The notes beneath the pieces are model-generated. The model saw only the letters and a list, made by a program, of their open reading frames with translations. It was not told the origin of the DNA and made no database searches. Made by a program: the position numbers and the translations under genes. From Flavobacteriales bacterium (GTDB lineage: Bacteria; Bacteroidota; Bacteroidia; UBA10329), in contig JAIPBM010000003.1 of the NCBI GenBank assembly GCA_021739695.1, positions 1 to 64,000 on the forward strand: DNA of 64,000 nt. Direction: 5' to 3'. Shown piece after piece: positions 21,619-29,431 of this stretch. How positions within the stretch are numbered: the stretch's first letter is position 1; every line of letters starts with the position of its first letter.

Positions 21619-21684
21619 AGGACAAAGGTAGGTGAGTAAACGTAAGCTTAACTGTTTTGAAATAAACAGGATTGTATTATGGTC

Positions 21685-21714
21685 TTGACTCGATCGTCAA
21701 TTCATTTAGTTTTG
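21685..21714 (+). promoter_or_regulatory. Bacteroidota-type promoter for acyl-CoA dehydrogenase
   Basis: TTG at 21685-21687 and TAGTTTTG at 21707-21714 (consensus TAnnTTTG), separated by 19 bp, fit the -33/-7 pattern of the Bacteroidota housekeeping sigma factor. The predicted start point near 21721 lies downstream of the possible ATG at 21679 and supports the ATG at 21742. Confidence 0.6.
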
Positions 21715-21741
21715 TCGCCACTCAGTAAAACACTTAGAATA

Positions 21742-23541
21742 ATGGCAAAAGAATACATGAGCATGCGCAACCTGCGCTTTTTGCTTCACGAGGTTTTGAA
21801 TGTGGAACAACTAACCCAATATGAGCGCTATGCCGAACATACAAAGGAAGGTTTTGATATGATGCTGGATTCTGCAAGGCAGATTTCAGACAATCTTCTG
21901 TTTCCTATCTACACGGAAATGGACGAAAAGAAGCCTGAGATGGGTGACGGTGTTGTGCATGTTCATCCGCAGATCAAAGACATCATGCGCGAAACAGGAG
22001 AAAGCGGATGGATCGTGGCGCAAGAAGATTTCCATCATGGCGGACAACAAATGCCTGCAACGGTTTATAACGCTGCCAACTTCATTTTTCATGCAGCTAA
22101 TACATCTGCTGCTTCGTACTTTGGACTTACAATGGGTTCTGCGGAGCTTATTTCCGCCTTCGGGAGCAAAGAATTGCAGGAAACGTATATGACCAAAATG
22201 TTTGCTGGTCACTGGCAAGGAACCATGGCGCTTACTGAGCCGCATGCAGGAAGTTCGTTAGGTGACATTTACACCACAGCTTCTGAAGCCGCAGACGGTT
22301 CTTACCGTATTAAAGGACAGAAGATATTCATCTCTGCAGGAGACCACGATGGCGTTGAAAATATCGTTCACTTGATGTTGGCCAAAATTGATGGCGCACC
22401 AGCAGGAACCAAAGGCATTTCATTATTTGTTGTTCCAAAATTCCGTCCTGAGAACGGTAACTTGGTTCCTAACGATGTTTTTACTGCCGGATTTGAAGGC
22501 AAAATGGGCATGAAAGGTTGCCCCGTAGCTCATTTGGTAATGGGCGATAATGCTGATTGCCACGGCTGGTTGGTGGGCGAACCGAATAACGGTCTGCGCT
22601 ACATGTTCCAAATGATGAATGGCGCACGTATCAGTGTTGGAATGATGAGTTCTGCCCTTTCCTCTGCTGCGTATTATGCGTCATTGGAATACGCCAATGA
22701 GCGCCCACAAGGAAGAACACATTCCAACAGAGATGTTGAATCTCCAATGGAAATGATCATCAACTATGCAGACGTGAAGCGTATGCTTCTTTTCCAAAAG
22801 TGTGTTGCCGAAGGCGGTTTGGCTTTGGTTTGTCAATGTGCTTTCTATGCTGATATGGTGCGCGTTTCTGAAGGAGCTGACAAGGAAAAATACCAATTAC
22901 TCTTAGACCTGCTTACTCCAATGGCCAAATCATATCCGGCCGAAATGAGTGTTCAAAGCACGAGTCAAGGAATGCAAGTATTGGGAGGTGCAGGTTTCTG
23001 TAGTGATTTCCCACTTCAACAATACTATCGTGATACACGAATCAACCCGATTTATGAAGGCACAACTGGTATTCAAGCCATGGACCTTTTGGGAAGAAAA
23101 GTGACCATGAAAATGGGTTCTGCAGTGATGGCATTCGGTGCCGAGTTGCAGGAAACCATCAAAGCTGGAATGGCTGTAGAAGCCGTGAATCCGTACGCTA
23201 CGAAGTTGGCCGGTTCTGCTCAGAAATTTCAAGAAGTGACAATGAAACTGATGGGATTGGCGCAAAGCGAAGCACCAGAAGTATTCTTAGCAGATGCAAC
23301 GCTTTATTTAGAAAATGCTGGAATTCTAGCTGTGGGATGGCAATGGTTGAAGCAAGCGTTGGTGATAGAAGCAAAATTGGCTGAAAATCCTTCTGGAGAA
23401 GAGTTGAATTTCTACAAAGGAAAACAAGCAGCGTTCGAATTTTTCTTCGAATACGAGTTGCCAAAATCAATCGGACTCACCAAGCGACTGCTCAGCGATT
23501 ACCGACTGACACTCAATCTTGATGCCGAATACTTGAATTGA
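21742..23541 (+). CDS. Acyl-CoA dehydrogenase
   Basis: A 599-aa flavoenzyme when started at the ATG at 21742; the frame could open 63 bp earlier, but that lies upstream of the apparent promoter. The N-terminal helical domain, the ALTEPHAGSSLGD block that contacts FAD, and the C-terminal RINPIYEGTTGIQAMDLLGRK block, whose Glu is the likely catalytic base, mark the family. The ~600-aa length with an extra C-terminal helical part resembles long FadE-like enzymes for longer acyl chains. It catalyses the first beta-oxidation step. A weak terminator follows at 23546, and a dienoyl-CoA isomerase-like gene follows 44 bp downstream. Confidence 0.92.
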   Translation: MAKEYMSMRNLRFLLHEVLNVEQLTQYERYAEHTKEGFDMMLDSARQISDNLLFPIYTEMDEKKPEMGDGVVHVHPQIKDIMRETGESGWIVAQEDFHHGGQQMPATVYNAANFIFHAANTSAASYFGLTMGSAELISAFGSKELQETYMTKMFAGHWQGTMALTEPHAGSSLGDIYTTASEAADGSYRIKGQKIFISAGDHDGVENIVHLMLAKIDGAPAGTKGISLFVVPKFRPENGNLVPNDVFTAGFEGKMGMKGCPVAHLVMGDNADCHGWLVGEPNNGLRYMFQMMNGARISVGMMSSALSSAAYYASLEYANERPQGRTHSNRDVESPMEMIINYADVKRMLLFQKCVAEGGLALVCQCAFYADMVRVSEGADKEKYQLLLDLLTPMAKSYPAEMSVQSTSQGMQVLGGAGFCSDFPLQQYYRDTRINPIYEGTTGIQAMDLLGRKVTMKMGSAVMAFGAELQETIKAGMAVEAVNPYATKLAGSAQKFQEVTMKLMGLAQSEAPEVFLADATLYLENAGILAVGWQWLKQALVIEAKLAENPSGEELNFYKGKQAAFEFFFEYELPKSIGLTKRLLSDYRLTLNLDAEYLN

Positions 23542-23545
23542 TCTA

Positions 23546-23575
23546 AAGGGCGCACATTCAGTGCGGCCTTTTTTA
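23546..23575 (+). terminator. Terminator-like hairpin
   Basis: The stem AAGGGCGCAC and GTGCGGCCTT has one mismatch and an ATTCA loop and is followed by TTTT. It lies between the acyl-CoA dehydrogenase stop and the next gene, so read-through or attenuation is possible. Confidence 0.6.
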
Positions 23576-23585
23576 AAACCAGCTG

Positions 23586-24398
23586 ATGAGCTACGAACAT
23601 TTTAACTACACGCTTGAGAACAAGATAGCTCACGTGGTTATCAATCGGCCCGATAAGGTCAATGCCTTGAACGAAAAGGCATGGGAAGAACTGAAGGCCA
23701 TTTTCGAGCGAATAGACAAAGAACCTGAGGCTCGTGTAGCTATACTTTCTGGCGAGGGAAAACTGTTCTGCGCAGGCATTGATCTTCAAATGCTCATGTC
23801 TGTTAAGAATGTTGAAAACATCGAATGTGCTGGTCGAAGAAGTGAAAAGATTCTGGCATTTGTTCACGATTTACAGGATTGCATCAACGCCATTGAAAAA
23901 TGTTCGAAACCCATTCTGGCAGCCATTCATAGCGGCTGCATTGGCGGAGGCGTTGATATTGTGGCAGCTTGCGATATGCGCTATTGTACAGAAGATGCCT
24001 ATTTCACCATCAAGGAAATTGACATGGGAATGGTGGCCGATCTAGGAACGTTGCAGCGTTTGCCCAAGTTTGTAAAACCTGCGTCAGTTGCCGAAATGGC
24101 TTTTACTGGAAAAAAGGTAGGTGCTGCGGAAGCTAAAGAAATTGGTCTAGTGAACAATCACTTTTCCGACAAGGAATCGATGATGCAAGAAGTTCACAAA
24201 TTGGCAGAAATAATAGCTTCCAAATCGCCACTTTCCATTCGAGGGACGAAAGAAATATTGCGCCACACAAGAGATCATTCAGTTGCTGATGGATTACATC
24301 ACATGGCAGTTTGGAATTCGGCCATGCTACTTTCTGACGACCTGACCACTGCCTTTATGGCCGCAATGAGCAAACAACCGCCTGTTTTCAAAGACTAG
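23586..24398 (+). CDS. Enoyl-CoA hydratase/isomerase, dienoyl-CoA isomerase-like
   Basis: A 270-aa crotonase-fold protein. KLFCAGIDL (about 59-67) and AIHSGCIGGGVDIVAACDMRYC form the two oxyanion-hole and substrate-binding blocks. The segment EIDMGMVADLGTLQRLPKF matches delta3,5-delta2,4-dienoyl-CoA isomerase (ECH1) rather than plain hydratase: an Asp sits in the ADLGTLQRLP block as in ECH1 proteins. It would help degrade unsaturated fatty acids, which suits its place just after an acyl-CoA dehydrogenase gene. Cytoplasmic, normal length. Confidence 0.88.
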   Translation: MSYEHFNYTLENKIAHVVINRPDKVNALNEKAWEELKAIFERIDKEPEARVAILSGEGKLFCAGIDLQMLMSVKNVENIECAGRRSEKILAFVHDLQDCINAIEKCSKPILAAIHSGCIGGGVDIVAACDMRYCTEDAYFTIKEIDMGMVADLGTLQRLPKFVKPASVAEMAFTGKKVGAAEAKEIGLVNNHFSDKESMMQEVHKLAEIIASKSPLSIRGTKEILRHTRDHSVADGLHHMAVWNSAMLLSDDLTTAFMAAMSKQPPVFKD

Positions 24399-24407
24399 AA
24401 CCGAGCG

Positions 24408-24415
24408 TACATTTG
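24408..24415 (+). promoter_or_regulatory. TAnnTTTG box next to start codon
   Basis: TACATTTG (24408-24415) matches the Bacteroidota -7 consensus and ends only four bases before the ATG at 24420. If used, transcription would begin at or just inside the start codon, giving a leaderless mRNA. A TTTTC near 24386 could be a poor -33 element. Confidence 0.4.
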
Positions 24416-24419
24416 CGGA

Positions 24420-24875
24420 ATGGAATTACCCAAATTGGTCGACCTGGTTTTAAACGAGCTGGTTTCAACCAGACAACCGTCTATCAGTGTCAGGCGGATT
24501 CTCAAGAGCAAAAAGATTGAGTATACCGATGACGTGATCACTTCCATAGAAGGTCTTTTAGAATCAAAAAGCCTCGTCATCAAGAAGGATGTTGATTCCG
24601 AAGGTTATGCCTGCTATTCGCTCACTGTTACTGGTCAGGATTTCATTAAAACCTTTGGTAGTTATTCAAAATTTCTTCGTGGTATTGAATCCGAAAACAG
24701 GAAAGTTCAACGGGCCAAATCTAAAAAGCCCTACAAAGCAATGGATACGGACGGGAATCCACCTGCCCCATTCACTCCTATGGAGCCATCATTTATGGAC
24801 AAGCACAAATTGGAACTACTCTTCCTCGTAGTAGTACTGGTTCTTTTTTTCGTGGTTGCCAAAATCACCGATTAG
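24420..24875 (+). CDS. Small winged-helix-like protein with C-terminal membrane helix
   Basis: A 151-aa protein. Residues 1-85 are helical with a beta-like end (ISVRRILKSKKIEYTDDVITSI, YACYSLTVTGQDFI in pieces), a pattern seen in winged-helix domains. A basic stretch follows (RAKSKKPYK), and the last ~20 residues are a hydrophobic segment (LLFLVVVLVLFFVVAK). So it looks like a tail-anchored cytoplasmic protein. The next gene starts 3 bp later, which suggests an operon. No named family is recognised. Confidence 0.65.
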   Translation: MELPKLVDLVLNELVSTRQPSISVRRILKSKKIEYTDDVITSIEGLLESKSLVIKKDVDSEGYACYSLTVTGQDFIKTFGSYSKFLRGIESENRKVQRAKSKKPYKAMDTDGNPPAPFTPMEPSFMDKHKLELLFLVVVLVLFFVVAKITD

Positions 24876-24878
24876 CGA

Positions 24879-25316
24879 ATGCAGCATTTCTGTAAGGCTT
24901 TAACGCTCATTTCACTGCTTTACATGACGCGTGTTCGCGCGCAAGAAGTGGATGAGCTAAATTGGATGATAGGTGCATGGGAACTTACAGAAGGTAGCTC
25001 ATCGACCGTTGAGTCGTGGACAAAGCTTAATGATTCTACATTGATTGGAAAATCTGATTCATATAACGATGGCGAATTGGTCTTTTCGGAAAATTTGCGA
25101 ATTGAAAAACGCGGAAAAGAATTCAACTACGTGGCTATTCTTCCAAGTAAAACGGCTGTTTTTAAATTGGATGAACTGGCACACGGAACTGTTTCGTTTG
25201 TAGATCCTGAAAATGATTTTCCATCACGAATTACATATAGAAGGGTTCCTTCAGGAATCGAGATCGTATTGTTCGGTTCTGGAAAAGAAGAGTTAATGGT
25301 TTTTCGCCCAAAATGA
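24879..25316 (+). CDS. DUF6265 family exported protein
   Basis: A 145-aa protein with a signal peptide (first ~22 residues, ending in RAQ). The core LNWMIGAWELTEGSSSTVESWT, read in parts, followed by FNYVAILP and FVDPENDFPSRITYRR, is typical of DUF6265, a lipocalin-like beta-barrel family of unknown function. It starts 3 bp after the previous stop and the next frame opens immediately after its stop, so the three genes form a tight unit. Confidence 0.82.
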   Translation: MQHFCKALTLISLLYMTRVRAQEVDELNWMIGAWELTEGSSSTVESWTKLNDSTLIGKSDSYNDGELVFSENLRIEKRGKEFNYVAILPSKTAVFKLDELAHGTVSFVDPENDFPSRITYRRVPSGIEIVLFGSGKEELMVFRPK

Positions 25317-25361
25317 ATGATCGGTACAATTCTTGAAACACGAAGTACAAACGCTCTCGTC

Positions 25362-25916
25362 ATGAAATCCCCACTATTTCTCATCGGTTTCGCAATCCTA
25401 CTTTCCTCCTGCTCCATTAATCGGATGTTTCTGACGGTGGATACCAAAATGCAAATTGAAAAAGCAGGCATCGACATAAAGAAGGTCCAGTTCTATAATT
25501 CGGAAGAAATTGTTCTTGCCCGTCAACTCAAGAACGAGGAACTGAAGGTGGCTGAAGGAAAAGTGCGCATTGAAAATGGAAAGCAGATCGAAGAGATCAT
25601 TATTCCGGCCAACACGCCTGGAATATGCGAACTGAACGATGAGAAGACCTTGAAAGTCAGTTTCGATACTGGCGATGATCGGTCAGTTCCATTTTTGGTT
25701 GAGCGCCAAGGTGATGTGGTTGTTGCAGGTAGCTATTTTAAGATCGGTGCCAAGAATTGGACTCGTTCAAACAATGGAAACAAGGTTGGTCAACTTGATT
25801 ATCAAGGGAAAATCTACACGCTCGTTCGTGGTTCAAATAGCCGATTGATGATTGACAAGTCAGTCCTTAATCGTGTAAAACGAGATGTGCATGTGGCAAA
25901 AGGCAGAAAGCTCTGA
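25362..25916 (+). CDS. Hypothetical lipoprotein
   Basis: I choose the ATG at 25362 over one at 25317 because it gives MKSPLFLIGFAILLSSC, a lipoprotein signal with lipobox LSSC. The ~184-aa mature protein is mostly beta: VQFYNSEEIVLARQL, VEDGKVRIENGK-like repeats and PFLVERQGDVVVAGSYF. It ends with a basic tail (RVKRDVHVAKGRKL). No family is recognised. It is probably co-transcribed with the DUF6265 gene. Confidence 0.68.
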   Translation: MKSPLFLIGFAILLSSCSINRMFLTVDTKMQIEKAGIDIKKVQFYNSEEIVLARQLKNEELKVAEGKVRIENGKQIEEIIIPANTPGICELNDEKTLKVSFDTGDDRSVPFLVERQGDVVVAGSYFKIGAKNWTRSNNGNKVGQLDYQGKIYTLVRGSNSRLMIDKSVLNRVKRDVHVAKGRKL

Positions 25917-25950
25917 TACTTACATTTGCCTTTCTGAAAAACAGGCTTAA

Positions 25951-26349
25951 ATGGAATTATTGATGACGAAAGTCTGCATGACCAAAGACATTGGTGTGCA
26001 CGGCAATTTATTTGGTGGTTTAATGCTTTCGTGGATTGACGAAGCGGCCGTGGCCATGAGCAACCGGATTTGCAAAACCCCAAATATGGTCACTCGGAAA
26101 ATGACCGAAATTCTATTTGAGCGTCCTGTAAAGGTGGGACACACGATCAATATTTATGGTGAAGCCGTGTCGATGGGCACAACATCCATTGCATTGAATA
26201 TTGAAGCAAGACGTTACAACGTTTACACAGAAAAGGAAGATGTTGTCTGCACTACTCAGATCGTGTTCGTAAGAATTGATGAGGAAGGAAATAAGATTCC
26301 GATTGCAGGCGAAGTTCGTAGACGGTTTGCAGAACAGCACAAATCCTGA
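25951..26349 (+). CDS. Acyl-CoA thioesterase (YciA-like hotdog fold)
   Basis: A 132-aa single hotdog-domain protein. Blocks typical of the YciA/acyl-CoA hydrolase group are GVHGNLFGGLMLSWIDEAA (the HGNLFGG loop and the catalytic Asp), VTRKMTEILFERPVKVGH and VVCTTQIVFVRID. It should hydrolyse acyl-CoA to free acid and CoA. A TACATTTG box at 25921-25928 matches the -7 consensus and would give a leader of about 17 nt. It converges with the GNAT gene, whose stop directly abuts its own. Confidence 0.87.
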   Translation: MELLMTKVCMTKDIGVHGNLFGGLMLSWIDEAAVAMSNRICKTPNMVTRKMTEILFERPVKVGHTINIYGEAVSMGTTSIALNIEARRYNVYTEKEDVVCTTQIVFVRIDEEGNKIPIAGEVRRRFAEQHKS

Positions 26350-26790
26350 TCAGCGCTTGAACAGGAATTCTTGGGCATCGGGCAAGAAACCAGCCCTTCC
26401 GAAAATGTCGTGAGTCGTTTTTCCGGCCGTTAGACGGACAAGAATATTTCCTTTGGCGTAAAGCTTTGATCGATTCAGGAGTTCGGTGGCAATACCTTTC
26501 CTCCTTTCCTTTTCAGCTGTAGCCAAAAATGCCAGAATGTTTTCTGCAAAGTAGCCTTCGAAGTTGGTACGATTAACCACCGAAACACCTACAATTTCGG
26601 TTTCGATGCTTGCAATGATCACGAATCCACCCTGATGCGGAAACTTACTTAGGGCATACTCAATGGCACGCGAAACGTTTTCCCTCGAATCCAAATAATC
26701 ATCCAGATTGGTCATCAGGAAATTGATGATGGCTTCTTTCTCCAGAGTTGTGACGAAATCGGTGGTATTTAAAAGTTGGTATTCAATCAT
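26350..26790 (-). CDS. GNAT family N-acetyltransferase
   Basis: Started at the ATG at 26790 the product has 146 aa, a normal GNAT length; the frame runs 96 bp further upstream, but that stretch (SFLGCLWLNN...) does not look conserved. VSVVNRTNFEGYFAENILAFLAT and the acetyl-CoA loop KERRKGIATELLNRS are the diagnostic motif B/A parts. The C-terminal RLTAGKTTHDIFGRAGF fits the last strand and helix. The substrate is unknown. Its promoter region faces the TlpA-like gene. Confidence 0.82.
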   Translation of the reverse strand: MIEYQLLNTTDFVTTLEKEAIINFLMTNLDDYLDSRENVSRAIEYALSKFPHQGGFVIIASIETEIVGVSVVNRTNFEGYFAENILAFLATAEKERRKGIATELLNRSKLYAKGNILVRLTAGKTTHDIFGRAGFLPDAQEFLFKR

Positions 26791-26893
26791 AATGTTAAAA
26801 AATGTAAAAGACCAAATCCAAGGGCAACTAGGAATAGGCTTTGCGTTATTTAGCCAAAGGCAGCCTAAGAAACTCAAAAAGCACATGAATTGC

Positions 26894-26901
26894 TAATTTT
26901 G
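26894..26901 (+). promoter_or_regulatory. TAnnTTTG box upstream of TlpA-like gene
   Basis: TAATTTTG matches the Bacteroidota -7 box and would place the start point near 26908, about 30 nt before the ATG at 26939. A good -33 TTG was not found at the expected distance. Confidence 0.45.
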
Positions 26902-26938
26902 GGCGTCCTTTCAACCAGACAAACACGATTATAAGAAT

Positions 26939-28372
26939 ATGAGGAGAACGCTATTTACATGGATACTGGTAGGATTAGTAACTACCGCTTTCGGTCAGAA
27001 AGCAGGATACGAACTTGATTTTACCATAGAAGGCTGTAAACCAGGAAAAGCCGTGCTCGCCTATTATTACGGTGACAAGCAATATATCAAAGACAGCACG
27101 CGAGTAAACGATAAAGGTCATTTCGTATTCAAGGGAGACGAAGACCTTTCGCAAGGCATTTACATTGCTGTAATGCCACCAGACAACAAATACTTTGAAG
27201 TCATTGTGGATGGCGATCAGCAATTCAAAATGGTATCCAATTACGATAGCCCGATCAATAGCATGAAAGTGACCGGGAACGAAGAGAATGTTCGTTTTTA
27301 CAGCTACCTCAAATTCCTTAACGATCAGAAAAAAAAGAGCAAACCGCTAACCGATCAAGTGGAAGCGCTTCAAAAAGCTGATAGTGCTGGCTATCGCGAA
27401 ACGGCTGAATTCAAGTCAATTCAAGAGAAGATGACGGCTGTGGATGAAGAAGTGAAAGACTATAAGAACAAGTTTATTGAAGATTATCCTAAGGCGTTGT
27501 TGACCAAAGTGTTCTTGGCATCTAAAGACCCAGACATTCCAGAAGCACCTGTTTTGGAAGATGGGAAAACGGATAGCACTTTCGCTTGGCGATACTTTAA
27601 AGATCACTATTGGGATTTGATTGACTTCACTGATGATCGCATTATCAGAACGCCTGTGTATCATGGCAAGCTAGAGCGATTCATGACCAAGACAATCTAT
27701 CAGATTCCTGATTCAGTTATTGTTGAAGCAAGTAAACTCATCGAAAAAACCAGAAAGAGCCCAGAGCTTTTCAAATACACCGTATTCTGGATCACCAGTC
27801 ATTTTGAAACATCCAAGCAAATGGGAATGGATGCCGTTTTTGTACACATGGCCAATTCTTACTATTGCACGGGTCAAGCGTTTTGGGCAGATTCGACTAC
27901 CATCGAAAAAATCTGTGAGCGTGCTCGTAAGTTGAATTATTCACTCATAGGACACACTGCTCCTAATCTGATCATGAACGATACCGCAGGGAATTTCCAA
28001 GTGATGCATGCGGTTCCTGCTGAATACACAATTGCTTACTTCTGGGACCCAGAGTGTGGGCATTGCAAAAAAGTGACTCCGTTGGTAAAAGAGTTCTATG
28101 ATCAATTTAAGGAAGAACTTGGTGTGGAAGTTTACGGAGTTAACACCAATGCAAAGGAGCGAGATGAGTGGATCAAATACATCAACGAACATGATCTGAA
28201 TTGGATCAATGTGGAAGACCCAGAACAAAAAACGGCTTACAAGTATCTTTACGACATCTATTCAACGCCTGTTATTTACTTACTAGATAAGGACAAGAAG
28301 ATCATCGCTAAGCGAATTGGAGCCGAAGACCTTGAAAACTTCATCCGTCATCACAAAAAGAAAACATCTTAG
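26939..28372 (+). CDS. TlpA-like thioredoxin-fold lipoprotein/exported protein
   Basis: A 477-aa exported protein with signal peptide (MRRTLFTWILVGLVTTAFGQ). The N-terminal ~100 residues (YELDFTIEGCKPGKAVLAYYYG) resemble DUF4369. The middle is helical, as in the DUF5106 region of Bacteroidota thiol-disulfide proteins. The C-terminal thioredoxin domain has FWDPECGHCKKVTP, so the active site is CGHC, and the cis-Pro region STPVIYLLD. It should act in periplasmic disulfide reduction or cytochrome and protein maturation. Single gene with its own apparent promoter. Confidence 0.87.
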   Translation: MRRTLFTWILVGLVTTAFGQKAGYELDFTIEGCKPGKAVLAYYYGDKQYIKDSTRVNDKGHFVFKGDEDLSQGIYIAVMPPDNKYFEVIVDGDQQFKMVSNYDSPINSMKVTGNEENVRFYSYLKFLNDQKKKSKPLTDQVEALQKADSAGYRETAEFKSIQEKMTAVDEEVKDYKNKFIEDYPKALLTKVFLASKDPDIPEAPVLEDGKTDSTFAWRYFKDHYWDLIDFTDDRIIRTPVYHGKLERFMTKTIYQIPDSVIVEASKLIEKTRKSPELFKYTVFWITSHFETSKQMGMDAVFVHMANSYYCTGQAFWADSTTIEKICERARKLNYSLIGHTAPNLIMNDTAGNFQVMHAVPAEYTIAYFWDPECGHCKKVTPLVKEFYDQFKEELGVEVYGVNTNAKERDEWIKYINEHDLNWINVEDPEQKTAYKYLYDIYSTPVIYLLDKDKKIIAKRIGAEDLENFIRHHKKKTS

Positions 28373-28402
28373 GCATTACTTTAGCCACAAATAATCCAAG
28401 AA

Positions 28403-28918
28403 ATGCTCAACTCAAGAAATCTTTTCATCCTCGTTCTTATTGTCCTTTGTGCTGGATTAAGAATAGCTGGTATTCTTCCTTATAATTTTTCACCTGTTGC
28501 GGCTATTGCCCTTTTCGGTGGAGCCATGTTCAGCAATCGTGCTTTGGCATTCGTTGCTCCAATATCCATCATGTTCATATCCGACCTTTTTGTAGGAATG
28601 CATGATACGATGTGGGCCGTTTATGGCGCATTTCTTATCATCGTTCTGATCGGTCGTTTTGTGTCAAAGAAACCGAGTATGTTGGCTGCAATGAGCGGTG
28701 CACTCGCAGGTTCTGTTTTGTTTTTTCTTATTACGAATGCGGCAGCTTGGTTCGGTAATCCTTATTACTCTCAAGACTTTGCAGGATTACTGAACAGTTA
28801 TGTTGCTGGTATTCCATTTTTTAGAGGAACAGTAATTGGCGATATGCTGTTTACTCTTGTTCTTTTCGGCAGTTACAAACTTGCCGAATACCGTTTCCCA
28901 ACTTTGGTAAAAGCGTAA
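28403..28918 (+). CDS. DUF6580 family putative transport membrane protein
   Basis: A 171-aa integral membrane protein with about five hydrophobic helices. LRIAGILPYNFSPVAAIALFGGAMF and FFLITNAAAWFGNPYYSQDFAGLL are conserved features of DUF6580, a small family resembling the substrate-binding components of ECF-type transporters. The substrate is unknown and no ECF ATPase is in the window. The next membrane gene begins 4 bp after its stop, probably in one operon. Confidence 0.82.
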   Translation: MLNSRNLFILVLIVLCAGLRIAGILPYNFSPVAAIALFGGAMFSNRALAFVAPISIMFISDLFVGMHDTMWAVYGAFLIIVLIGRFVSKKPSMLAAMSGALAGSVLFFLITNAAAWFGNPYYSQDFAGLLNSYVAGIPFFRGTVIGDMLFTLVLFGSYKLAEYRFPTLVKA

Positions 28919-28922
28919 AGTT

Positions 28923-29423
28923 TTGCTTAAGAATCCGATTGCCGCAACGCTCATAGCGTTGCTGCTGGCCACCGTTGTGAACAGCTATTATTTCACTACC
29001 GGAACTGATCTTACGGTAGTTGTTTCGAGAACGCTATTTGCTGATCTGTTATTAGTACTTAGTCTAGTACCAGTTTACCAAACCATTCTTTTGAGCAATG
29101 GTGTTGTGGGACAGTTGATCACCGATAAAGTGAAATCGGGCATGAAACCTGTGGCCATGTATACATTCCTGTTGGCGCTTATCACCTTTGTCCTCTTCAA
29201 ACTATTTGGCGATCCTTTGGTAGGTGCGAGAATTGTAGAACTGACCGAACGAATGAACAGCGCAATTGAACAAGGATTGATGACAGCTGACCAGAAGACT
29301 GAACAGCTGGAATTGGTGAAGCAGATCTACTCTCCAAGTTCACATGTCATAATCGTGCTGATATCAAACCTTTTCGTTGGATTTATCAGCTCGATTCTAG
29401 CCGCTATCCTAGTAAAGAAGTAA
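28923..29423 (+). CDS. DUF4199-like membrane protein
   Basis: A 166-aa protein that starts with TTG 4 bp after the previous stop. It has two hydrophobic segments near the N-terminus, one near 75-90 and one at the C-terminus (VIIVLISNLFVGFISSILAAILV), with a charged helical loop between. This is the layout of Bacteroidota DUF4199 proteins, whose function is unknown. The assignment to that family is tentative. It converges with the T9SS protein gene downstream. Confidence 0.65.
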   Translation: MLKNPIAATLIALLLATVVNSYYFTTGTDLTVVVSRTLFADLLLVLSLVPVYQTILLSNGVVGQLITDKVKSGMKPVAMYTFLLALITFVLFKLFGDPLVGARIVELTERMNSAIEQGLMTADQKTEQLELVKQIYSPSSHVIIVLISNLFVGFISSILAAILVKK

Positions 29424-29431
29424 TCTTCCTT

